Shown: positions 35,526-43,441 of the stretch, piece after piece
Layout: each line of letters begins with the position of its first letter
Numbering within the stretch: position 1 is the stretch's first letter
Assembly (NCBI GenBank): GCA_013823325.1
Contig: PNLY01000029.1
Location: forward strand, 1-53,358
From: Methylobacterium sp.
Lineage (GTDB): Bacteria > Pseudomonadota > Alphaproteobacteria > Rhizobiales > Beijerinckiaceae
Reading direction: 5' to 3'
Length of the DNA: 53,358 nucleotides
Program-made: the position numbers and the translations under genes
The notes under the pieces: model-generated
What the model was told of the DNA's origin: nothing
What the model saw: only the letters and a program-made list of their open reading frames with translations
The model's database searches: none

Positions 35526-36959
35526 ATGACCGCCTATCCCGACCTGCAGCTTTATATCGGCGGCGCCTGGCGCAAGACCTCCGACAGCCTGCCAGTGCTC
35601 AACCCGGCCGATGAGAATGTGATCGGTGCCGTGCCGGTTGCCGGCCGCGCCGATCTCGACGATGCGCTGGCTGCAGCCAGGGACGGCTTCAGGGTCTGGA
35701 GCCGGACTTCGCCGCGTGCCCGTGGCGAGGTCATGCTCAAGGCCGCGGCGCTGATGCGGGCCCGCATCGACGAGATCGCCCATGCGATCACGCTCGAGCA
35801 TGGCAAGCCCTTCGCCCAGGCGCAGCTCGAAGTGATCCGCGGCTGCGAGTTCTTCGAATGGGACGCGGCCGAGGGCCAGCGCACCTATGGACGGGTCATC
35901 CCGAGCGAGCCCGGCATCAAATATGTCGTGATGCACCAGCCGATCGGCATGGTCGCGGCCTTCTCGCCCTGGAATTTCCCGATGAGCCAGCCGGCGCGCA
36001 AGATCGCCGGCGCGCTCGCCGCAGGCTGCTCGATCATCCTGAAGGCGGCTGAGGAGACACCGGCCGGCGCGCTCCACATCGCCCGGGCCCTGCATGATGC
36101 CGGCCTGCCGCCCGGCGTGTTCAACCTCGTCTTCGGCGTTCCCGCCGACATCTCCTCCTACCTGATCCCGCAGGCGCAGACCCGGTTGATCGCCTTCACC
36201 GGCTCGACCGCCGTCGGCAAGCACCTGACCCGCATCGCCGCCGACCATATGAAGCCGGTGCTGATGGAGCTCGGCGGCCACGCCCCCGTGATCGTCTGCG
36301 ACGATGTCGATCCGGTCGCGGCGGCGAGCGCCTCGGCGATCCGCAAGTCGCGCAATGCCGGCCAGGTCTGCACCTCACCGACGCGCTTCTTCGTGCAGGA
36401 GCCGATCTATGAGGCCTTCGCCAGGACCTTCGCCGAGAAGGCGCGCTCGGTCGTGGTCGGCAACGGCCTCGATGCCGCAACGCAGATGGGCCCGGTCGCC
36501 AATCATCGCCGCATCGAGGCGATGGAGACGCTGGTCGCTGATGCCCGCGCCAAGGGCGCGCGGGTGCTCGCCGGCGGCGAGCGTATCGGCAATCGCGGCT
36601 ATTTCTTCCCGGTGACGGTGCTGGCCGATGTGCCCGACGATGCCCGGGTCATGCGCGAGGAGCCGTTCGGGCCGCTCGCGGTGATCAATCCGGTCTCGAC
36701 ACTGGACGATGCGATCGCCAAGGCGAACGGCCTGCCCTTCGGCCTCGCCGCCTATGCCTTCACCCATTCGGCCAGCCGGGCGGATCGCCTCGCCGACGAG
36801 ATCGAGGCCGGCAACGTCTCGATCAACACGCTGGAGGCCTCGGTCGCCGAGGTGCCGTTCGGCGGCGTCAAGGACAGCGGCTATGGCCGCGAGGGCGGCG
36901 CCGAGGGTTTGGCGCATTACACGACCATCAAGACGGTATCGCACCGCATGGCGATCTGA
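35526..36959 (+). CDS. NAD(P)-dependent aldehyde dehydrogenase (succinate-semialdehyde dehydrogenase-like)
   Basis: 477 residues, full-length ALDH. Catalytic residues are visible: N150 in FSPWNFPMS, K173 in IILKAAEETP, E248 in MELGGHAP and the nucleophile C282 in NAGQVCTSPTR. Sequence resembles GabD-type enzymes and related dehydrogenases of semialdehydes. It opens an operon with a DapA-like lyase, 3-hydroxyanthranilate dioxygenase and an importer. In that setting it may oxidise 2-aminomuconate semialdehyde or the carboxylated semialdehyde made by the dioxygenase, analogous to NbaE; this is inference. LysR divergent upstream. Confidence 0.92.
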   Translation: MTAYPDLQLYIGGAWRKTSDSLPVLNPADENVIGAVPVAGRADLDDALAAARDGFRVWSRTSPRARGEVMLKAAALMRARIDEIAHAITLEHGKPFAQAQLEVIRGCEFFEWDAAEGQRTYGRVIPSEPGIKYVVMHQPIGMVAAFSPWNFPMSQPARKIAGALAAGCSIILKAAEETPAGALHIARALHDAGLPPGVFNLVFGVPADISSYLIPQAQTRLIAFTGSTAVGKHLTRIAADHMKPVLMELGGHAPVIVCDDVDPVAAASASAIRKSRNAGQVCTSPTRFFVQEPIYEAFARTFAEKARSVVVGNGLDAATQMGPVANHRRIEAMETLVADARAKGARVLAGGERIGNRGYFFPVTVLADVPDDARVMREEPFGPLAVINPVSTLDDAIAKANGLPFGLAAYAFTHSASRADRLADEIEAGNVSINTLEASVAEVPFGGVKDSGYGREGGAEGLAHYTTIKTVSHRMAI

Positions 36960-36985
36960 CCGGCGGGCGACAGGGAGACAGCCGC

Positions 36986-37966
36986 ATGAAATACGCCAGG
37001 AAGGACGCGAAGGCTTATACCCGCGCCAACATGAAAGGCATCTGGGCGGCTGCGCTCACGCCCTTCACTCAGTCGCTAGGCATCGACGAGGACGGCTTCC
37101 GCCAGAACATCCGGCACTGGACGGACGATCTCGGCATCGACGGCCTGTTCATCGCCGGCAAGCAGGGCGAGTTCTTCGCGATGTCGGTGGAGGAACGCAA
37201 GCGCAGCTTCGAGCTCGCGGTCGAGGCGACGGCCGGGCGCGGCCAGACGATCATGTCCTGCTCCGACCAGAACATGGACGTCGTCATCGATCTGGCGAAG
37301 CACGCCCAGAAGGTCGGAGCCGACTATATCGTCGTGCACGCGCCGCTGCTGCACTTCTTCAAGGCGCAGGACGAGACGCTCTACGAGTACTACCGGACGA
37401 TCGCCGAACAGGTCGACATCGGCATCGCCCTCTGGAGCCATCCGGACTCCGGCTATCTGATGAGCCCGCAGCTCTGCAACCGGCTCGCCGACATCGAGAA
37501 CGTCGTCGCGATCAAGTACAGCGTGCCGCGCGCCATGTATGCCGAGCTGACGAGGCTCGCGGGCGACCGCATCCTGGTCAGCACCGCCTCCGAGGAGGAA
37601 TGGCTCGACAATATCGTCGAGCTCGGCTGGCAGGTCTATCTCTGCTCCTCGCCGCCCTATCTGATCCAGACGGCCGCCGATCGGCGCATGCGCGAATACA
37701 CCGACCTCGCCTTTGCCGGCGAGGTCGAGAAGGCCCATGCCATCCGCGACAGCCTCAACCCGGTGCGCGAGGCGTTGCGCACGACGCGGCCGGCCGAGAA
37801 GCCGCATGCTCATCAGAAATACTGGCAGGAACTGCTCGGCCAGGTCGGCGGGCGCGTGCGCGCGCCGCTGCTGGAGCTGACCGAGGCCGAGAAGGCGGCG
37901 ACGCGCGCTGCCTTCGAGAATTGCGGGCTGAAGCTTGCCGGTGCGCCGCTGGCCAAGGCCGGCTGA
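36986..37966 (+). CDS. Dihydrodipicolinate synthase-superfamily lyase or aldolase, atypical
   Basis: 326-residue class I aldolase-fold barrel. The Schiff-base lysine is K177 in VVAIKYSVP. Two hallmark positions differ from DapA and NanA: the GTTGE loop reads AGKQGEF (57-63), and the conserved YNxPxRTG reads WSHPDSG (150-156), so the proton-relay tyrosine is replaced by tryptophan. It is therefore not lysine biosynthetic. Members of this superfamily in aromatic pathways act as hydratase-aldolases or 2-oxo acid lyases. Its place before a ring-cleaving dioxygenase suggests it cleaves a ring-fission product (inference). A GGGAG site precedes the ATG. Confidence 0.85.
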   Translation: MKYARKDAKAYTRANMKGIWAAALTPFTQSLGIDEDGFRQNIRHWTDDLGIDGLFIAGKQGEFFAMSVEERKRSFELAVEATAGRGQTIMSCSDQNMDVVIDLAKHAQKVGADYIVVHAPLLHFFKAQDETLYEYYRTIAEQVDIGIALWSHPDSGYLMSPQLCNRLADIENVVAIKYSVPRAMYAELTRLAGDRILVSTASEEEWLDNIVELGWQVYLCSSPPYLIQTAADRRMREYTDLAFAGEVEKAHAIRDSLNPVREALRTTRPAEKPHAHQKYWQELLGQVGGRVRAPLLELTEAEKAATRAAFENCGLKLAGAPLAKAG

Positions 37967-37998
37967 GACTTAAGGCTTGAATGACGGGAGAGACGGAT

Positions 37999-38550
37999 AT
38001 GGCGACCGAAGGACGGCTGAAGGCCTTCAACTTCAAGAAGTGGATCGCGGAGAACGAGCACCTGCTGAAGCCGCCGGTCGGCAACAAAAAGGTGTTCGAC
38101 GATGGCCAGATGACCGTGATGGTCGTCGGCGGGCCGAACCAGCGCGCCGACTACCATGACGACCCGGTCGAGGAGTTCTTCTACCAGCTCAAGGGCGACA
38201 TGATGCTGAAGCTGGTCGATAACGGGAAACATTACGACGTCACGATCCGCGAGGGCGACGTCTTCCTGCTGCCGCCGCATGTGCGCCACTCGCCGCAGCG
38301 CCCGCAGGAAGGCTCGATCGGGCTCGTGGTCGAGCCGGCGCGCCATGCCGACCAGGTCGACGGCTTCGAATGGTACTGCTTCGAGTGCAACGCCCTGGTG
38401 CATCGCATCGAGCTGAAGGTCGGGGATCTCGTGAAGGACCTGCCGCCGCTCTACGAAGCCTTCTTCGCCGATGAGAAGGCCCGCACCTGCAAGCAGTGCG
38501 GCGCCGTCCATCCTGGCCGTAAGCCGCCGGCCGGCTGGGTCGCGCTCTGA
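37999..38550 (+). CDS. nbaC: 3-hydroxyanthranilate 3,4-dioxygenase
   Basis: 183 residues from ATG 37999 (an ATG at 37981 would add six). Cupin-fold Fe(II) enzyme that opens the ring of 3-hydroxyanthranilate to 2-amino-3-carboxymuconate semialdehyde. Family sequence is well conserved: LLKPPVGNKKVF, VVGGPNQRADYHDDPVEEFF with the first histidine and glutamate ligands, and LPPHVRHSPQRP with the third ligand. The bacterial rubredoxin-like metal site is also present (CFEC, then CKQC). It lies between a DapA-like gene and an ABC importer. No decarboxylase (ACMSD) gene is present in the operon. Confidence 0.93.
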   Translation: MATEGRLKAFNFKKWIAENEHLLKPPVGNKKVFDDGQMTVMVVGGPNQRADYHDDPVEEFFYQLKGDMMLKLVDNGKHYDVTIREGDVFLLPPHVRHSPQRPQEGSIGLVVEPARHADQVDGFEWYCFECNALVHRIELKVGDLVKDLPPLYEAFFADEKARTCKQCGAVHPGRKPPAGWVAL

Positions 38551-38558
38551 GCGATGAG

Positions 38559-38585
38559 GAAGGCGCCGGCTCGCCCGGCGCCTTC
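38559..38585 (+). terminator. GC-rich 11-bp hairpin after the dioxygenase gene
   Basis: GAAGGCGCCGG and CCGGCGCCTTC are exact complements around CTCGC, starting 8 bp after the dioxygenase stop. No U tract follows, so it may be an attenuator or mRNA-stabilising stem rather than a full terminator. A separate promoter region for the transporter follows. Confidence 0.5.
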
Positions 38586-38613
38586 GAAGCACTTGCGCGC
38601 CGATCCAAAATTG

Positions 38614-38627
38614 TTTTAAGCTTAAAA
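38614..38627. promoter_or_regulatory. AT-rich 14-bp palindrome before the binding protein gene
   Basis: TTTTAAGCTTAAAA is a perfect palindrome in an AT-rich stretch (about 38605-38640) that stands out in this GC-rich DNA. It lies 44 bp upstream of the binding protein start. It is a plausible operator or promoter element giving the transporter its own control. Confidence 0.4.
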
Positions 38628-38670
38628 TAATATCGAACAATCCGACGCGAATGATCGGAGGAGGGGAACC

Positions 38671-39843
38671 ATGCAGCACCGTAAATCAGTATGCCTGGGA
38701 GTGATGCTGGCCGCCGCCGTCGCCATGCCGGCGCTGGCCCAGCAAGCGCCGGTCAAGATCGGCATGGTCACCACATTGTCGGGGCCGGGCGGCTATCTTG
38801 GCCAGGACATCCGCGACGCCTTCAAGCTCGCCATCGACATGAACGGCGGCAAGCTCGGCGGCGCTCCGGTCGAGCTCGTGGTCGAGGACGACGCGCTGAA
38901 GCCCGGCCAGGGCAAGCAGATCGCCGAGAAGATGCTGAAGACCGACGGCATCAAGATCATGACCGGCATCGTCTTCTCGAATGTCGCCGGCGCGACCGTG
39001 CCGGATATCGTCGACGCCGGGGCACTCTATGTCAGCCCCAATGCCGCACCGTCGAACTTCGCCGGCAAGGAGTGCAACGAGAACTACTTCGTCGTCTCCT
39101 GGCAGAACGACAGCCTGCATGAGAGCGCCGGCCAGCACGCCACCAATCTCGGCTACAAGAAGGCCTTCATCCTTGCCCCGAACTACCAGGCCGGCAAGGA
39201 CGCGCTCGCCGGTTTCAAGCGCCTGTTCAAGGGCGAGGTCGTCGGCGAGGTCTATACGCGCCTCGACCAGACCGATTTCGCGCCGGAGATGGCGCAGATC
39301 CGCGCGGCCAATCCGGACGTCGTCTTCCAGTTCCATCCGGGCGGGCTCGGCATCGCCTTCCTGCGCCAGTACCAGCAGGCCGGCCTGCTCGGCAAAACCC
39401 CGATGGTGCTGGCTGAGCCCTCGCTCGATTCCACCACGCTGAAGGCGGTCGGCGACGCCGCGCTCGGGCTCAGCGTGACCTCGCATTGGAACACCGATTT
39501 CGACAACGCCTCGAACAAGGCTTTCGTTGAGGCCTTCACCAAGGCCTACAACCGGGTGCCGACCTATTACGCCAGCCAGGGCTACGACACCGCCCTCGCC
39601 ATTGCCTCGGCGCTGAAGGCGACCGGCGGCAAGACCGATGTTCCGGCGCTGCGCAAGGCATTGGCAAAGGCCGATTTCCAGTCGGTGCGCGGCGCCTTCA
39701 AGTTCGGCCCGAACCAGCATCCGGTCCAGGACTGGTACGCGCTCAAGGTCGAGAAGGGCGCGGATGGCGCGCCGGTGCTGAAGACCGAAGGCAAGGTGCT
39801 GAGCAATCACAGCGACGCCTACGCCAAGGACTGCAAGCTCTGA
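38671..39843 (+). CDS. HAAT-type ABC transporter periplasmic binding protein
   Basis: 390 residues with an excellent GGAGGAGGGG site. A signal peptide ends near PALAQQ (residue 25). The mature protein begins VKIGMVTTLSGPGGYLGQD, a LivK-like fold used by importers of amino acids and also of aromatic acids. Later landmarks are SPNAAPSNFAGKECNENYF and YYASQGYDTALAIASALKA. It lies between the dioxygenase and livH, so the likely ligand is a kynurenine, hydroxyanthranilate or related aromatic amide (inference). Confidence 0.92.
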   Translation: MQHRKSVCLGVMLAAAVAMPALAQQAPVKIGMVTTLSGPGGYLGQDIRDAFKLAIDMNGGKLGGAPVELVVEDDALKPGQGKQIAEKMLKTDGIKIMTGIVFSNVAGATVPDIVDAGALYVSPNAAPSNFAGKECNENYFVVSWQNDSLHESAGQHATNLGYKKAFILAPNYQAGKDALAGFKRLFKGEVVGEVYTRLDQTDFAPEMAQIRAANPDVVFQFHPGGLGIAFLRQYQQAGLLGKTPMVLAEPSLDSTTLKAVGDAALGLSVTSHWNTDFDNASNKAFVEAFTKAYNRVPTYYASQGYDTALAIASALKATGGKTDVPALRKALAKADFQSVRGAFKFGPNQHPVQDWYALKVEKGADGAPVLKTEGKVLSNHSDAYAKDCKL

Positions 39844-39884
39844 GGCGGCGCGTCTCGTGCGCTGACCACGACGAATATGGCGCG

Positions 39885-40025
39885 GGACCCCCTCTCCTGT
39901 AAGGAGAGGGGTAGGGGTGAGGTGTTCGGGAGAGACATCATGAGCCTGAACCCAGCAACACCGCTCGCGTCACCGGTCCGACGGCCTACACCTCACCCTG
40001 CCCTCTCCTTACAGGAGAGGGTTCC
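39885..40025. repeat. Large inverted repeat with internally palindromic arms
   Basis: Two arms of about 40 bp (39885-39924 and 39988-40025) are near-perfect reverse complements around a 63-bp centre. Each arm contains its own hairpin, CCCTCTCCT-GTA-AGGAGAGGG. It fills the 218-bp gap between the binding protein and livH genes. It looks like a dispersed intergenic repeat that may lower expression of downstream genes relative to the binding protein. No gene is seen in the gap. Confidence 0.8.
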
Positions 40026-40061
40026 CCGCGCCCTTGTTGGGGCTGTCCGGTTCCCGCAACC

Positions 40062-40976
40062 ATGACCCTCGTTCTCGAACAATTGCTCAACGGCCTGCAG
40101 TTCGGCGTGATGCTGTTCCTGCTCGCTGCCGGGTTGACGCTGATTTTTGGCATCATGGGCGTGATCAATCTCGCCCATGGCTCGCTCTACATGGTCGGCG
40201 CCTATGCCGCCGCCTTCGCCGCGGCGCAGACCGGGTCGGTGATCATCGCGATTGTCGCCGGCCTTGCGGCGGCGGCTTTGGTCGGCATGGCGATGGAGCT
40301 CTTCGTGCTGCGCCGGCTCTATGCCCGCGACCATCTCGACCAGGTGCTGGCGACCTTCGCGCTGATCCTGATCTTCAACCAGAGCGTCACCTTGCTGTTC
40401 GGGCGCCAGCCGCTCTTCGTCTCGGTGCCGCCGGCGCTCAATGGCTCGGTCGAACTGCTGCCCGGGCTGACCTATCCGATCTATCGCCTCATCATCATCG
40501 CCGTCGGCCTTCTCGTCGCGCTCGGGCTCTATCTGCTGATCAATCGTACCCGCATCGGCATGCTGGTTCGGGCCGGCGCGACGCATCGCGAGATGGTCCG
40601 GGCGCTCGGCGTTGATATCCGCCTGCTCTACACCGCAGTTTTTGGGCTGGGCGCCCTGCTCGCCGGCCTAGCCGGGCTGATGGCCGGGCCGATCCTCGCC
40701 GTGCAGGTCGGCATGGGCGAGCAGATCCTGATCATGACCTTCGTCGTCGTGGTGATCGGCGGCGTCGGCTCGATCCGCGGCGCCTTCTTCGGCGCGCTGC
40801 TCGTCGGCCTCGTCGATACGGTGCTGCGTGCCTTCCTGCCCGGCCTGCTGCGCCAGGTCATGGCCGGCTCGGAGGCCGATGCGCTCGGCGCCGGCCTCGC
40901 CTCGATGGGCATCTACATGCTGATGGCCGTGGTGCTGCTGGTGCGGCCCAAGGGACTGTTCCCCGCCAATGTCTGA
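40062..40976 (+). CDS. livH: Branched-chain-type ABC transporter permease (LivH)
   Basis: 304 residues with about eight hydrophobic helices. LivH features include LLNGLQFGVMLFLLAAGLTL at the start, INLAHGSLYMVGAY, the EAA-like loop NRTRIGMLVRAGATHREMVR, and VVIGGVGSIRGAFFGALLVG. It pairs with the next gene, LivM, to form the membrane channel. The stop overlaps the livM start by 8 bp. The rest of the importer follows without gaps. Confidence 0.93.
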   Translation: MTLVLEQLLNGLQFGVMLFLLAAGLTLIFGIMGVINLAHGSLYMVGAYAAAFAAAQTGSVIIAIVAGLAAAALVGMAMELFVLRRLYARDHLDQVLATFALILIFNQSVTLLFGRQPLFVSVPPALNGSVELLPGLTYPIYRLIIIAVGLLVALGLYLLINRTRIGMLVRAGATHREMVRALGVDIRLLYTAVFGLGALLAGLAGLMAGPILAVQVGMGEQILIMTFVVVVIGGVGSIRGAFFGALLVGLVDTVLRAFLPGLLRQVMAGSEADALGAGLASMGIYMLMAVVLLVRPKGLFPANV

Positions 40977-41991
40977 GGACGCCATCACACATAAAGCACC
41001 CGCCGCGCCGAGCACCGGCCGTGCACTGATGCTGCTCGCGCTGGCGCTCGGGCTGATCGCGCTGCCCTTCCTCGTCCAGGCGCTCGGCCAGCCGGCGCTG
41101 GTGCCGCTGGCGACCCGCGTGCTGATCTATGCCATCGCCGCTGCCAGCCTGAACCTCGCGCTCGGTTTCGGCGGGATGGTTTCCTTCGGCCACGCCGCCT
41201 TCTTCGGCGTCGGCGGCTATGTCGTCGGCATCCTCTACCGCAATTACGTCGACGACAGCCTCTTCCTCGGCCTGATCCCGGGCACGAGTCAGCTCCTGAT
41301 CACGCTGCCGGCCGCGATCCTGGTCGGTGGCCTGCTCGCTTTGCTGATCGGCGCGCTGTCGCTGCGCACCAGCGGCGTGCAGTTCATCATGATCACGCTC
41401 GCCTTCGCGCAGATGCTGTTCTTCCTGTTCGTATCGCTGAAAGCCTATGGCGGCGATGACGGCATGACGATCCGGCGCCGCAACGAGCTCTTCGGCCTCA
41501 ACACCCGCGACGACATCACCTTCTATTTCATCTGCCTTGCCGTCGCCGCGCTGGTCTTCCTGGTGCTCTGGCGCATCGTCGGCTCGCGCTTCGGCATGGT
41601 GCTGGCCGGTATCCGCCAGAACGAGCGGCGCATGGCGGCGATCGGGATCGCGCCCTATCGCTATAAGCTCGCCGCCTTCGTCATCTCCGGCATGGGCACC
41701 GGCCTCGCCGGCGCGCTGATGGCGAATTATCTGCGCTTCGTCAGCCCGGACATGCTGCACTGGACCAAGTCGGGCGAGCTGATGATTATGGTCATCCTCG
41801 GCGGCGTCGGCACCTTGCTCGGCCCGCTCTTCGGCGCCGCCGCCCTCGTCATCCTGGAGACCGTGCTGACCTCCTGGACCGAGCACTGGCAGCTCATCCT
41901 CGGCCCGATCCTGCTGCTCGTCGTCCTGTTCACGCAAGGCGGGCTCAACGGTTTGTTCAGCCGCCTCGGCCTCGGCAGGAGCGAGCGATGA
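40969..41991 (+). CDS. livM: Branched-chain-type ABC transporter permease (LivM)
   Basis: 340 residues from the ATG overlapping livH. The LivM pattern is clear: LNLALGFGGMVSFGHAAFFGVGGY near 60-85, SLRTSGVQFIMITLAFAQML, and the loop GMVLAGIRQNERRMAAIGIA. About nine membrane helices. Here it is a separate gene, unlike the LivM-LivG fusion in the mevalonate operon. Its stop overlaps livG by 4 bp. Confidence 0.93.
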   Translation: MSEDAITHKAPAAPSTGRALMLLALALGLIALPFLVQALGQPALVPLATRVLIYAIAAASLNLALGFGGMVSFGHAAFFGVGGYVVGILYRNYVDDSLFLGLIPGTSQLLITLPAAILVGGLLALLIGALSLRTSGVQFIMITLAFAQMLFFLFVSLKAYGGDDGMTIRRRNELFGLNTRDDITFYFICLAVAALVFLVLWRIVGSRFGMVLAGIRQNERRMAAIGIAPYRYKLAAFVISGMGTGLAGALMANYLRFVSPDMLHWTKSGELMIMVILGGVGTLLGPLFGAAALVILETVLTSWTEHWQLILGPILLLVVLFTQGGLNGLFSRLGLGRSER

Positions 41992-42740
41992 GCCAGCCGA
42001 TTCTCAGTGTCCGCGGCCTGCGCAAGCGCTTCGGCGGGCTGATCGCCACCGACAATGTCGATCTCGACGTCGTGGAGGGCGAGATCCACGCGCTGATCGG
42101 CCCGAACGGCGCCGGCAAGACCACGCTATTGACCCAGCTCTTCGGCGAACTCAGCCATGACGAAGGCGAGATCAGGCTGGAGGGTGAGCCGATCGATGCG
42201 CTGGCGACGCCGCAACGTGTCCAGCGCGGCCTCGCCCGCACCTTCCAGATCAACCAGCTGCTGCCCGATTTCAGCATGCTCGACAATGTCGCGCTCGCCG
42301 TGCAGGCGCGGCAGGGGCACAGCTTCCGCTTCTTCGCCGATGCCCGCCGCGACAAGGGCCTGCGCCAGCGCGCCCGCGAGCATCTGACCACCGCCGGCCT
42401 CGCCCATCGCGCCGAGGTCAAGGTCGCCGATCTCTCGCATGGCGAGCAGAAGCAGCTGGAGTTCGCCATCGCGCTCGCCTGCGAGCCGCGCTTGATGCTG
42501 CTCGACGAGCCGATGGCGGGGCTCGGCCATGCCGAGAGCGAGCAGATGGTTGCTATGCTCTCCGGACTGAAGGGCCGCGTCACCATGCTGCTGGTCGAGC
42601 ACGACATGGACGCCGTCTTCGCGCTGGCCGACCGGATCTCGGTGCTGGTCTATGGCCGCATCATCGCGACCGGCACGGCACAGGAAATCCGCGACAATGA
42701 GGACGTCCGCACCGCCTATCTCGGCGAGGGAGACGCCTGA
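41988..42740 (+). CDS. livG: Branched-chain-type ABC transporter ATPase (LivG)
   Basis: 250 residues. Walker A is GPNGAGKTT near 37-45, with LARTFQINQLLPDFSMLDNV and the signature region DLSHGEQKQLEFAIAL. Walker B is LMLLDEPMAGL, the switch histidine is in LLVEHDMDAVF, and the tail ENEDVRTAYLG-type (NEDVRTAYLGEG) is typical of LivG. The ATGA start overlap and TGATG stop overlap tie it tightly to livM and livF. It energises import. Confidence 0.94.
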   Translation: MSQPILSVRGLRKRFGGLIATDNVDLDVVEGEIHALIGPNGAGKTTLLTQLFGELSHDEGEIRLEGEPIDALATPQRVQRGLARTFQINQLLPDFSMLDNVALAVQARQGHSFRFFADARRDKGLRQRAREHLTTAGLAHRAEVKVADLSHGEQKQLEFAIALACEPRLMLLDEPMAGLGHAESEQMVAMLSGLKGRVTMLLVEHDMDAVFALADRISVLVYGRIIATGTAQEIRDNEDVRTAYLGEGDA

Positions 42741-43441
42741 TGCTGAGCGTGCGCAATCTCCAGTCGGCCTATGGCAGGAGTCAGGTGCTGTTCGATGTCG
42801 GCCTCGACATCGGCGAGGGCGAGGTCGTCACGCTGCTCGGCCGCAACGGCATGGGCAAGACCACGACGGTGCGCTCGCTGATGGGGTTGCTCGCGCCCAA
42901 AGGCGGCGAGATCAGTTTCGACGGCCGCAAACTCAAGGGCCATACGCCGGAGGCGATCGCCCGCTGCGGCATCGGCCTGGTGCCGGAAGGGCGGCAGGTC
43001 TTCCCGACGCTCAGCGTGCGCGAGAACCTCGTCGCCACCGCCGCCAACCGGCTCGGGCGTTCCTCGCCCTGGACGCTGGAGCGTGTCTACGCCCTGTTTC
43101 CACGCCTTGAGGAGCGCGCCGGCCAGTCGGCCCGCACGCTTTCCGGCGGCGAGCAGCAGATGCTCGCGGTCGGCCGGGCGCTGATGACCAATCCGAAGCT
43201 CCTCATCCTCGACGAGGCGACCGAGGGGCTGGCGCCGGTGATCCGGGCCGAGATCTGGCGCTGCATCGAGGCGCTGAAGGCGCAGGGGCAGTCCATTCTC
43301 TTGATCGACAAGAACATCGCCGTGCTCAAGCGCCTCGCCGATCGGCATTACATCATCGAGAAGGGGCGCACGGTCTGGTCGGGCTCCAGCAGCGACCTCG
43401 CGGCCAATGCGGAACTGGTGCATCGCTATGTCGGCGTCTGA
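42740..43441 (+). CDS. livF: Branched-chain-type ABC transporter ATPase (LivF)
   Basis: 233 residues. Walker A is GRNGMGKTT with methionine in the third variable position, the signature is LSGGEQQMLAVGRALM, and Walker B is LLILDEATEGLAP. Variation such as DEATEG and LIDKNIAVL is common in importers of aromatic or urea-like substrates, which agrees loosely with the pathway context. It starts one base inside the livG stop. The hydrolase gene begins 14 bp before its end. Confidence 0.93.
   Translation: MLSVRNLQSAYGRSQVLFDVGLDIGEGEVVTLLGRNGMGKTTTVRSLMGLLAPKGGEISFDGRKLKGHTPEAIARCGIGLVPEGRQVFPTLSVRENLVATAANRLGRSSPWTLERVYALFPRLEERAGQSARTLSGGEQQMLAVGRALMTNPKLLILDEATEGLAPVIRAEIWRCIEALKAQGQSILLIDKNIAVLKRLADRHYIIEKGRTVWSGSSSDLAANAELVHRYVGV

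Noticed and set aside
36986..37966. dapA, lysine biosynthesis
   Set aside because: GTTGE and YNxPxRTG motifs are both altered, and the gene is in an aromatic catabolic operon.
39885..40025. CRISPR array or insertion sequence
   Set aside because: Only two inverted arms, no regularly spaced direct repeats, no transposase frame and no target duplication seen.
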